Of a stretch of 9,098 bases of DNA, positions 1-5,356 are shown in pieces. The stretch's first letter is position 1. Each line of letters starts with the position of its first letter. Under the pieces are notes generated by a model. That model ran no database searches, was not told the origin of the DNA, and saw only the letters and a program-made list of their open reading frames with translations. Origin of the DNA: GCA-2688775 sp964524225 (GTDB lineage Archaea > Nanobdellota > Nanobdellia > Woesearchaeales > GW2011-AR4); contig CAZGEW010000058.1 of the NCBI GenBank assembly GCA_964524225.1, positions 1 to 9,098 on the forward strand. Direction: 5' to 3'. A program made the position numbers and the translations under genes.

Positions 1-62
1 TTTATTTTGTTAAGAATAGAATATTTTTCACTGTGCTGCTTAAATTTTTGTTCTTGCTCCAT
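1..62 (-). CDS. Start of an unidentified gene, cut by the window edge
   Basis: An ATG at 62 on the minus strand opens a frame with no stop for the 20 codons visible before the left edge (MEQEQKFKQHSEKYSILNKI). The start is supported by a purine-rich GGGGTG just upstream (minus strand, 71 to 66, three bases before the ATG) and by a TATA-like box at about 95-104 read on the minus strand. The gene is divergent from the E1 alpha gene. The visible part is charged and hydrophilic, too short to assign to a family. Moderate to low confidence, because 20 codons can stay open by chance; the ribosome-binding site is the main argument. Confidence 0.45.
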   Translation of the reverse strand, partial: MEQEQKFKQHSEKYSILNKI

Positions 63-84
63 AAACACCCCTTTAGATTGTAGG

Positions 85-163
85 TTTTTATATCTTTATA
101 AAAGTTTTGCTCATTTTTTTGGATAAAATTTATAAATAAAACAAAAATGAGTTTTTGAGAGGT
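85..163. promoter_or_regulatory. Divergent promoter region upstream of E1 alpha
   Basis: This AT-rich spacer between two divergent starts holds TATA-like boxes for both directions. TATAAATA at 131-138, within AAATTTATAAATA at 126-138, faces the E1 alpha gene. The sequence at 95-104, read on the minus strand as CTTTTATAAA, faces the leftward gene. A Shine-Dalgarno-like GAGAGGT at 157-163 ends four bases before the E1 alpha ATG at 168 and fixes that start. The exact transcription start cannot be chosen from sequence alone, since the 131-138 box would give a very short leader that includes only part of the ribosome-binding site. Confidence 0.5.
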
Positions 164-167
164 ATAA

Positions 168-1226
168 ATGCCAAAAAAGCTAATAAAAGAATTCAAGGTA
201 GAATATTTGCAAATACTCGATGAGAACGGCAATTGTGATGAATCCTTAATGCCTAATCTTTCTAATGAGCAAATCAAAAATATGTATAAAATGCTTGTTC
301 TGATTAGAGTTTTTGACCAGAAGGCATTCAACATGCAAAGGCAAGGCAGGCTTGGCACATACATCCAATTTAAGGGGCAAGAGGCATGCCAAATTGGCAG
401 TGCTTTAGCCTTAGAAGATAATGATTTTATATTTCCAATGTATAGGAATAGTGGCTTGCTAATCGCAAGAAAACATCCTATTGTGCAAGTTTTGCAATAT
501 TGGGGAGGTGACGAGAGAGGTTTAAGAAGCCCAGATAATATAAATAATTTTCCTATATCAATACCAGTTGGCACACAAACAGTGCATGCAGTTGGTGCTG
601 CTATTGCAGCAAAGCTTCGCGGCACAAAGCAAATTGCTTTAACCTATTTCGGAGATGGTGCTACTTCAAAAGGTGACTTCCACGAAGCAATGAACTTCGC
701 TGGTGTTTATCAAGCTCCTGTTATATTTATATGCGAGAACAATCAGTTTGCTATATCTGTTCCAAGAAAAAACCAAACTAAGGCAGAGACTATTGCTCAG
801 AAAGCAATTGCTTATGGCTTTGAAGGAATACAAGTTGATGGCATGGATGTTTTTGCTGTTTACAAAGCAACAAAGGAAGCTGTTGAAAAGGCAAGGAATG
901 GAAATGGTCCTACTTTAATTGAGTGCTTTACTTATAGAATGTGTGACCATTCAACATCAGATGATGCTACGAAGTACAGAACAAAAGAAGAGTTTGAATT
1001 TTGGCAAAAAAAAGAGCCAATTGACAGGCTTGAGAAGTATATGCGTAAAAAAGCTTTGCTAGATGATACTTACAAAGAAAATATACTAAAACAGTCACAA
1101 GAGATTATTGAAAAGGCAGTTACTGGATTTGAGAAGTTACCAGCACCTGAGCCACAAGATATTTTTAAGTACGTGTTTGCTGAGATGACTCAACAGCAGA
1201 AAGAAGAGATGGAGGAGTTGTTTTAA
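168..1226 (+). CDS. pdhA: Thiamine-diphosphate 2-oxoacid (pyruvate-type) dehydrogenase E1 component, alpha subunit
   Basis: This is the 352-residue alpha subunit of the alpha2beta2 E1 enzyme, which decarboxylates a 2-oxoacid on thiamine diphosphate and passes the acyl group to the lipoyl arm of E2. Visible evidence: the ThDP/Mg motif starts with GDG at residues 162-164 (YFGDGATSKGDFHEAMNF) and ends with NN at 191-192 (CENNQFAIS). The active-site loop has the family pattern H261-STSDD-ATKYR. The substrate-side region FPMYRNSG and GQEA (about residues 70-96) is typical. Length matches the Gram-positive/archaeal E1 alpha family (about 350-370). The start is set by GAGAGGT at 157-163. The beta subunit follows on the same strand after an unusual 647-bp gap. 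Pyruvate, a branched-chain 2-oxoacid or acetoin cannot be separated from sequence alone. No E2 or E3 gene is in the window. Confidence 0.93.
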   Translation: MPKKLIKEFKVEYLQILDENGNCDESLMPNLSNEQIKNMYKMLVLIRVFDQKAFNMQRQGRLGTYIQFKGQEACQIGSALALEDNDFIFPMYRNSGLLIARKHPIVQVLQYWGGDERGLRSPDNINNFPISIPVGTQTVHAVGAAIAAKLRGTKQIALTYFGDGATSKGDFHEAMNFAGVYQAPVIFICENNQFAISVPRKNQTKAETIAQKAIAYGFEGIQVDGMDVFAVYKATKEAVEKARNGNGPTLIECFTYRMCDHSTSDDATKYRTKEEFEFWQKKEPIDRLEKYMRKKALLDDTYKENILKQSQEIIEKAVTGFEKLPAPEPQDIFKYVFAEMTQQQKEEMEELF

Positions 1227-1252
1227 TAAAAGACATAAATTTTAGGACAGAA

Positions 1253-1403
1253 TTCAATCCGTCGCTTTGCGACAAATGTTAGACTCGGCAAAAATTGTCT
1301 GCCACTAATTTTTGCCTCGAATTTATTGCAATAAATGGCGAGGCGTTGCGATGTGGCAATCGGAGCAACGCCGAGCACTAAAATTTGCCGAAGGCGGATT
1401 GAA
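1253..1403. repeat. Multi-hairpin foldback element (MITE-like or structured RNA)
   Basis: A 151-bp island, clearly richer in G+C than its flanks, that folds almost entirely on itself. Outer arms TTCAATCCG (1253-1261) and CGGATTGAA (1395-1403) are perfect complements. Inside are GTCGC-TTT-GCGAC (1261-1273); GGCAAAAATT (1287-1296) with AATTTTTGCC (1307-1316); GCCTCG (1314-1319) with CGAGGC (1339-1344) enclosing the 16-bp palindrome ATTTATTGCAATAAAT (1321-1336); and GGCGTTGC (1342-1349) with GCAACGCC (1365-1372). Alternative pairings also exist, such as CTCGGC (1284-1289) with GCCGAG (1370-1375). No plausible ORF lies in it. It sits between the E1 alpha stop and the toxin-antitoxin remnant. A non-autonomous mobile element and an intercistronic structured RNA are both possible; the sequence alone does not decide. 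Confidence 0.75.
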
Positions 1404-1478
1404 GATAATTAATTTAAAAGCAGTTGTCTAATTATTTATGTCACTAATTATTTGGAGGTTAAGTATTATAAAAAATAG

Positions 1479-1508
1479 AAAAAATTTCACTCAAAGTTGA
1501 AATTTTTT
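1479..1508. repeat. A/T-rich palindrome upstream of the antitoxin-like ORF
   Basis: AAAAAATTTCA (1479-1489) and TGAAATTTTTT (1498-1508) are perfect 11-bp inverted arms around an 8-base loop. The right arm ends in six T, so it could act as an intrinsic terminator-like hairpin or as an end of the inserted segment. A related palindrome lies just after the toxin remnant (1835-1865). Confidence 0.6.
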
Positions 1509-1509
1509 C

Positions 1510-1523
1510 AGTTAAAATTTTTT
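1510..1523 (+). repeat. 14-bp direct repeat, left copy
   Basis: AGTTAAAATTTTTT here is repeated exactly at 1852-1865. The two copies bracket the toxin-antitoxin remnant (1542-1830). A degenerate third version, AGTTGAAATTTTTT, occurs at 1495-1508. Such repeats can mark an insertion or a past recombination, but the sequence is of low complexity. Confidence 0.55.
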
Positions 1524-1541
1524 CAATAGAAAAACTTAAAA

Positions 1542-1712
1542 ATGAAACCAAATGAAAAAATAACAATAGAGGTAAAAAAGAGGATTTTAGCAAAGGAGTT
1601 CTTTGGCTTGCTGAAGGACTGGAAAAGGCCTACACAAGAGATTAAAGATGAGATGCGTGCTGGGTGGCTTAGCGCTTCTGATATATTAGCCGAGAAAAAA
1701 TCTAAAAAATGA
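1542..1712 (+). CDS. Small VapB-like antitoxin candidate
   Basis: A 56-residue ORF that starts at ATG 1542 and ends at TGA 1710-1712; its stop overlaps the start of the broken PIN gene in the classical ATGA arrangement. The sequence begins MKPNEKITIEVKKRILAKEF and ends ...WLSASDILAEKKSKK. The segment EFFGLLKDWKRPTQEIKDEM followed by RAGW resembles the C-terminal toxin-binding tail of archaeal VapB antitoxins (FG..., W..., EEMR.GW-like). A clear ribbon-helix-helix or AbrB domain is not evident, though the first residues could form a beta strand plus helix. No Shine-Dalgarno sequence precedes the ATG. The call rests mainly on the overlap with a PIN-domain remnant. If correct, it is an orphan antitoxin whose toxin is dead. 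Confidence 0.6.
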   Translation: MKPNEKITIEVKKRILAKEFFGLLKDWKRPTQEIKDEMRAGWLSASDILAEKKSKK

Positions 1713-1830
1713 AATATTTTTTCGACACACAGATTGTATTGGTTATAGTTTAGCACTTAATAATAATTTGAAATTTTTAACAGGAGATAAAGAATTTAAA
1801 GATATGCCTAATGTGGAGTTTGTTAGATGA
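1709..1830 (+). pseudogene. PIN-domain (VapC-like) toxin remnant with internal deletion
   Basis: The ATG at 1709 overlaps the antitoxin-like stop (ATGA). It opens MKYFFDT, a typical PIN-domain first strand carrying the first catalytic Asp, then runs out of frame to TAG at 1751-1753. A different frame (1732-1830) continues DCIGYSLALNNNLKFLTGDK followed by EFKDMPNVEFVR and a stop; this is the characteristic C-terminal end of a PIN domain, with the ADCIGY-like helix and the TGDKEF strand. The middle of a normal PIN protein of about 130 residues is missing, roughly 80-90 codons, including the conserved central acidic residue. The junction lies near 1726-1733. The gene cannot make an active VapC ribonuclease. 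Confidence is high for a PIN remnant and moderate for the exact junction. Confidence 0.82.
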
Positions 1831-1834
1831 ACAC

Positions 1835-1865
1835 AAAAATTTTTAACTCCAAGTTAAAATTTTTT
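1835..1865. repeat. A/T-rich palindrome just upstream of E1 beta, including the right direct-repeat copy
   Basis: TTTTAACT (1841-1848) pairs with AGTTAAAA (1852-1859) around CCA, and after one mismatch five more A-T pairs extend it (1835-1839 with 1861-1865). It contains the right copy of the 14-bp direct repeat (1852-1865). It ends eight bases before the E1 beta ATG, where a ribosome-binding site would be expected, and no GGAGG-like sequence is present there. Confidence 0.6.
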
Positions 1866-1873
1866 AAAATCAA

Positions 1874-2848
1874 ATGGTCATAGCCAACATAGTCCAAGCA
1901 GTTACAATGGGATTAAAACAAGAATTGAGTAGAGACAAAAATGTGGTTATTCTTGGCGAAGATGTTGGTGTGAATGGTGGGGTGTTTAGAGCTACAGAAG
2001 GTTTACAAAAAGAGTTTGGAGCAAACAGAGTAATTGACACCCCTTTGGCAGAGCTTGGAATTGTGGGTGTAGCAATTGGAATGGCGGTCAATGGTCTAAG
2101 ACCAATTGCAGAGATTCAGTTTAGCGGTTTTATGTATGCTACATTTGACCAGCTATTATCTCATGCAGGCAGAATAAGGATGAGGAGCAGAGGTAGATAC
2201 TCGTGTCCTATGGTTGTGAGAACCCCTTATGGAGGCGGCATTAGAGCTTTAGAACTGCATTGTGAATCAGGCGAAGCTTTATTTGCACATATTCCTGGCA
2301 TTAAGATGGTTGTTCCATCTAACCCATATGACACAAAGGGCTTGTTAGCATCAGCTATTCGTGACCCAGATCCTGTAATATTCTATGAGCCAATGAGGAT
2401 ATACAGAGCTATAAAGCAAGATATTCCTGAAAATGACTATGTAGTTCCAATAGGAAAAGCCAATATTTTGCAACAAGGTGATGATTTAACATTAATAGCT
2501 TGGGGCTCTATAGTTAAGACATGCCAAGATGCAATTGAAAAATTGAATAATAAGTACAGTGTTGAGCTTATTGATTTAAGAACAATTAAACCTTATGATA
2601 CTGAAACTGTAATTTCGTCAGTTAAGAAAACTGGAAGATGCGTTATTGTGCATGAAGCAATAAGAACCTGTGGCTTTGCTGCAGAGCTTATTGCAGCAAT
2701 AAATGAAAAGGCATTATTAAGCTTGGAAGCACCTGTTGTGAGAGTAACAGCACCAGATGTTCCTTACCCATTGGCTAAATTAGAGAATTATTTTCTGCCT
2801 GATGTTAATAGGGTTTTGAAAGCTATAGATAAGGTAATGGGATTTTGA
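1874..2848 (+). CDS. pdhB: Thiamine-diphosphate 2-oxoacid (pyruvate-type) dehydrogenase E1 component, beta subunit
   Basis: A 324-residue transketolase-type beta subunit, the partner of the E1 alpha at 168-1226 in the alpha2beta2 enzyme. Visible signatures: MVIANIVQAV at the N-terminus; GEDVGVNGGVFRATEGLQ (about residues 28-45); DTPLAELGIVG with the glutamate at residue 60 that activates the ThDP ring; the GGGIRALELHCES segment with His129 in the position of the catalytic histidine; and the C-terminal domain with LIDLRTIKPYD, VIVHEAIRTCGFAAE and VTAPDVPYP. Length is normal and the frame intact. The ATG at 1874 places the N-terminus exactly as in homologues, yet it has no Shine-Dalgarno sequence and is preceded by an A/T palindrome. 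Expression may depend on leaderless initiation or on read-through from E1 alpha across the accessory segment. His-Cys-Glu-Ser replaces the commoner His-Ser-(Gln/Glu)-Ser. Confidence 0.94.
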   Translation: MVIANIVQAVTMGLKQELSRDKNVVILGEDVGVNGGVFRATEGLQKEFGANRVIDTPLAELGIVGVAIGMAVNGLRPIAEIQFSGFMYATFDQLLSHAGRIRMRSRGRYSCPMVVRTPYGGGIRALELHCESGEALFAHIPGIKMVVPSNPYDTKGLLASAIRDPDPVIFYEPMRIYRAIKQDIPENDYVVPIGKANILQQGDDLTLIAWGSIVKTCQDAIEKLNNKYSVELIDLRTIKPYDTETVISSVKKTGRCVIVHEAIRTCGFAAELIAAINEKALLSLEAPVVRVTAPDVPYPLAKLENYFLPDVNRVLKAIDKVMGF

Positions 2849-2885
2849 AAGTTTTATTAAAAAAATAGAGAAAAAGTTACAAATT

Positions 2886-3092
2886 TTATTTTAGCTTTAG
2901 TCTCTTGCTTCTTGGTAACAGTTTTTTCTGCTTTTCCAAAAGTTGCTCTTCTAACCTTTTAATTTCTTTTTTATAATATTCAGCTAATTCTAAATTCCCT
3001 TCCTCTAAAGCTTTTTCTAGCTTTATATTTGAGTGTATTTGAATCTGCTTTTGTATGCTTTCTATTCCTTTTTTATACTTCTTCTTATTCAC
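2886..3092 (-). CDS. Small charged helical protein, second gene of the nucleotidyltransferase unit
   Basis: A 68-residue protein starting at GTG 3092 on the minus strand. The start overlaps the upstream stop by four bases (GTGA), which argues for translational coupling with the nucleotidyltransferase. The sequence (MNKKKYKKGIESIQKQIQIH ... LELAEYYKKEIKRLEEQLLE ... PRSKRLKLK) is very rich in Lys and Glu and should form one or two long helices, likely a short coiled coil, with a basic tail. I recognise the style of small proteins that often accompany archaeal nucleotidyltransferase genes, but cannot name a family. A role as partner or antidote of the upstream protein is an inference from the overlap. 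It ends 37 bases from the convergent E1 beta stop. Confidence 0.75.
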   Translation of the reverse strand: MNKKKYKKGIESIQKQIQIHSNIKLEKALEEGNLELAEYYKKEIKRLEEQLLEKQKKLLPRSKRLKLK

Positions 3093-3865
3093 TTTACCAA
3101 GTTGCTAACTTCTTTTAATAACCTTTCAGCCATTATTAATAATTTTGCTATATCTTCTTTAGTTATAATATCGCTTTCTTTTACCTTAATACCTTTTTTT
3201 TCTTTATTATGTATATTATACAGTTCTTCTACTTTATATCCATCTAAACCATTATTCTGTAAATATAAAAATAAAGAATATTTTGAATACAGCTTATTGC
3301 TTAGAATGAGTTTTATTATTAATAAACCCCTTATTCTTAGTATTAAAGAATAGATAAGGCTTCCTATATCAAAGTTCAGTTCCAAGCCCTTTTTATTTAG
3401 CTCTAAAACTTGCGTAGAGCTTTCTATGAAAAATGAGGTATTCACTTTTGTAAATTTGCAGTCTTTATATTTTTCCAATAATGTTTGGTTTATTATGGTT
3501 TTAGATTCCTTTATTATTGGAAGAATCAACACAGCGTTATTCTTCAATGTTCTCTCAAGCTCGATTGGAGTTACAGTAACTATTGAGTAGCCATCAAACT
3601 TATTAACAATTTTCAATTTTGTATCAGCAACTACAAAAATATCAACATCTGAATGGACTGTTTGTTCATCTCTTGCATAAGAGCCATATAAATAAACCCC
3701 AAGCACATGCTCTAAATAAGGTTTTAAAGTTTCAAGCACCTCTGACTTGATGTCTTCAAATCTCTTTGGCTCTGTAATAAATCTTACTCTTTTGCCTATA
3801 TAACCCTTGGGTAGTACAACATGTCCACTATTCCCGAATTTTTGAACAAGTTTAGTTTCAATCAT
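3089..3865 (-). CDS. Nucleotidyltransferase with DUF2080/AbrB-like N-terminus and helical C-terminus
   Basis: A 258-residue protein, taking ATG 3865. Residues 1-35 (MIETKLVQKFGNSGHVVLPK...GKRVRFI) look like the archaeal DUF2080/AbrB-like beta segment, plausibly DNA-binding. Residues about 37-100 form a minimal nucleotidyltransferase (MNT/Pol-beta type) with YLYGSYARDEQTVHSDVDIF: Gly61-Ser62 and the metal-binding Asp73-x-Asp75. The third acidic residue is not evident in the following strand (YSIVTVTPIELE). Residues about 130-258 are helical (LIYSLILRIRGLLIIKLILS...) and resemble a HEPN-like or substrate-binding helical domain, without a clear Rx4-6H motif. In-frame ATG 3883 would add MYIHIY, but it lies only about 12 bases from the TATA centre and so should not be transcribed; 3865 fits a leaderless start. 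MNT-type proteins often act in toxin-antitoxin modules; the exact reaction here is unknown. Confidence 0.82.
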   Translation of the reverse strand: MIETKLVQKFGNSGHVVLPKGYIGKRVRFITEPKRFEDIKSEVLETLKPYLEHVLGVYLYGSYARDEQTVHSDVDIFVVADTKLKIVNKFDGYSIVTVTPIELERTLKNNAVLILPIIKESKTIINQTLLEKYKDCKFTKVNTSFFIESSTQVLELNKKGLELNFDIGSLIYSLILRIRGLLIIKLILSNKLYSKYSLFLYLQNNGLDGYKVEELYNIHNKEKKGIKVKESDIITKEDIAKLLIMAERLLKEVSNLVK

Positions 3866-3870
3866 GTATA

Positions 3871-3898
3871 TATGTATATACATAACATATATTTAAAT
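3871..3898 (-). promoter_or_regulatory. TATA box and palindromic operator candidate of the nucleotidyltransferase gene
   Basis: ATTTAAAT (3891-3898) with a purine-rich GAAAAC upstream on the minus strand is a good BRE/TATA pair. Its centre lies about 30 bases before ATG 3865, which implies a leaderless transcript. Between box and start is the perfect 14-bp palindrome TATGTATATACATA (3871-3884). The position just downstream of the TATA box is typical of archaeal repressor sites, and the encoded N-terminus is of a DNA-binding type, so autoregulation is plausible. The palindrome is A/T-rich, which lowers its weight. Confidence 0.55.
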
Positions 3899-3938
3899 GT
3901 TTTCTTTTTTCATTATCATTCTAAAGTAGCAACAAAAT

Positions 3939-3988
3939 AGAAAGATTTAAATAGTGGCGATGATTTCTATTTTTCTATTAAATCTTTC
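3939..3988 (+). promoter_or_regulatory. Promoter of the LysM-protein gene with an inverted repeat across it
   Basis: AGAAAG (3939-3944) followed by ATTTAAATA (3945-3953) is a strong archaeal BRE/TATA match. It predicts transcription from about 3976 and a leader of about 27 bases to the ATG at 4003, which has no Shine-Dalgarno sequence. GAAAGATTTAA (3940-3950) has a perfect inverted copy, TTAAATCTTTC (3978-3988); allowing one bulged A, the match grows to 14 pairs (3940-3954 with 3975-3988). The inverted copy is itself a BRE/TATA-like sequence facing the nucleotidyltransferase gene. Confidence 0.65.
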
Positions 3989-4002
3989 AACTGGTTTTCG
4001 TT

Positions 4003-5307
4003 ATGTTAAAGATAAATTTATTAGGAAAAAGTAAATATAGCAAACAAAAGCCTCCTCAAACAGCAACTCCACAATCTAGTGGTGCTGCAAGTGGTGGTGC
4101 CCCTACACAGGAAATTTTTGATATACCTAGAGCTAGGGAGGAACTTGATACACATATTGCCAAGCTGCATGAGCTGATTACTACATCCAAAATTCTTGGC
4201 CCTAATGAAAAGACTGAATTCGATAATACACTTGAGGAAATTTTTCGAAAACAGGAATATATCATAAGGGCTTATAGGCAACAAGTTAATGGTTTTAAAG
4301 AAATAGGTTATCAAGAATCTACGAGGGCAAATAGAAATAAAAATATTGGAATTGCAACTACAATAGGAGCAGGTCTTTTAGCAGGTTTATTAGGTTTATT
4401 TGGTGGCAATTATCTTGCAATAGAGCGTACAAAGCCCGTTATAGTACAGCAATCTAAAGACATACATCAACTAACTAAACAATTAACAGATTCTGAACAA
4501 CAAATTTCCAGTCTTAAGTCTCAACTAGCAGCACCAAAGCCTCAGCAACCTATAGTTCAATACGTTGAAACCATACATAAAGTGCGCGAAGGCGATGATT
4601 TGTGGAAAATAGTCAATAGCTATATGTTTGAAGGCCGCTCACTAATGGGCACTGTAAAAAAGGTTCTAGAAACTAATGGGTTATCGATAGATTCTAAGTT
4701 GAAGGAAGGAAGGAAGGTTTATGTACCAATTTCAAATGGTGTTGACAAAGATGCTAAATTAGAAGTTTATACAAGAGAAGGAGATACACCTATTTCGATA
4801 GTTTTACGCACAATAAGCAACTCAGTTGTTGCCACTCAATACGAGAATGGTCTAAAAGTTGACAACATGGCTGTTGTATCTACTGAGTTTGTTAAAAATT
4901 ATAATAAACAAAATCCAAGTAATCCGATTAAAATAAAACGTGTTGTTGGTAAGATCCCAGGATATGAAGGTGTAGAATTTGCACTAGTTGAAAGCTTATC
5001 GGATGAGTTAGTAGATTATATAAAGCCTGGGCAGGAAATAAAGATTCCAGGACATAAAACTAAAGTTAAAACGAATCCCAACAATGTACAAGAAGGTGAC
5101 TCAAGTGATAAAGTCACATTCTTAGATGAAATAATTAGTCATGGTAGTAAGCAGTTACCTCATGAAAATACAACATTAAAATCAACATTGTTGACAGGCT
5201 TACCTACATATGAAAGATTAACTTTGGATTCTCACATTAATACAGATAAAGCACCAGTAAACCTAAGATTTTACGATGCTGCACAAAGATACTTCAGAGC
5301 TACATAA
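4003..5307 (+). CDS. Single-pass membrane protein with LysM-like domain(s)
   Basis: A 434-residue protein. Residues 1-40 are a Pro/Ala/Ser/Gly-rich, likely disordered tail. Residues 41-105 are charged and helical. RANRNKN (108-114) precedes one hydrophobic segment (about 116-140, IATTIGAGLLAGLLGLFGGN), so the positive-inside rule puts the N-terminus in the cytoplasm and the rest outside. A short coiled coil follows (about 145-176), then a LysM-like domain at 191-242 (HKVREGDDLWKIV...VLETNGLSIDSKLKEGRKVYVP). A divergent second one is possible at about 255-350 (YTREGDTPISIV...NYNKQNPSN...IKPGQEIKIPG), with a long insertion. LysM normally binds N-acetylglucosamine-containing glycans. Archaea lack murein, so an S-layer glycan or a host or partner surface is a possible ligand; that is inference. 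The gene is convergent with the PP2C/FHA gene, with 49 bases between the stops. No catalytic motif is seen. Confidence 0.75.
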   Translation: MLKINLLGKSKYSKQKPPQTATPQSSGAASGGAPTQEIFDIPRAREELDTHIAKLHELITTSKILGPNEKTEFDNTLEEIFRKQEYIIRAYRQQVNGFKEIGYQESTRANRNKNIGIATTIGAGLLAGLLGLFGGNYLAIERTKPVIVQQSKDIHQLTKQLTDSEQQISSLKSQLAAPKPQQPIVQYVETIHKVREGDDLWKIVNSYMFEGRSLMGTVKKVLETNGLSIDSKLKEGRKVYVPISNGVDKDAKLEVYTREGDTPISIVLRTISNSVVATQYENGLKVDNMAVVSTEFVKNYNKQNPSNPIKIKRVVGKIPGYEGVEFALVESLSDELVDYIKPGQEIKIPGHKTKVKTNPNNVQEGDSSDKVTFLDEIISHGSKQLPHENTTLKSTLLTGLPTYERLTLDSHINTDKAPVNLRFYDAAQRYFRAT

Positions 5308-5356
5308 ACTTTTTTCATATTTAGTTGTATTATTTATACTTTCAATCATAATAAAT
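5308..5356. terminator. A/T-rich convergent gene end
   Basis: The 49 bases between two facing stop codons start with ACTTTTTTC on the plus strand (from 5308), a T-tract compatible with archaeal factor-independent termination of the LysM-protein gene. The minus-strand side has only short T runs. No stable stem is evident. Confidence 0.35.

Larger units (their letters stand above)
1227..1541. other. Gene-free spacer after E1 alpha
   Basis: This 315-bp stretch has no credible gene. It contains the foldback element (1253-1403); a short direct repeat CTAATTATTT at 1429-1438 and 1444-1453; a strong Shine-Dalgarno-like GGAGGT at 1454-1459 with no ATG, GTG or TTG at usable spacing; and an A/T-rich palindrome at 1479-1508. 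Stops in the frame upstream of the next ORF (TAG at 1527-1529) rule out a longer N-terminus for it. Confidence 0.7.

Noticed and set aside
2..625. Long minus-strand open frame opposite the E1 alpha gene
   Set aside because: It is the antisense shadow of a gene with full family motifs. The translated sequence is Cys/Ser/Leu-rich without domain character.
703..918. Second-frame ORF inside E1 alpha
   Set aside because: It overlaps the ThDP-binding region in another frame; its Leu/Lys-rich product is a composition effect.
1253..1403. tRNA gene or CRISPR repeat
   Set aside because: No cloverleaf with T-arm GTTCRA and anticodon loop can be built, and there are no regularly spaced direct repeats. 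The stems are independent hairpins.
1874..2848. Transketolase or 1-deoxyxylulose-5-phosphate synthase C-terminal half
   Set aside because: Length, GEDVG and DTPLAE motifs, and the companion E1 alpha upstream fit 2-oxoacid dehydrogenase E1 beta better.
3865..3883. ATG at 3883 as the start of the nucleotidyltransferase
   Set aside because: It lies inside the operator palindrome and only about 12 bases from the TATA centre, so it should be upstream of the transcript start. The extra MYIHIY has no family support.
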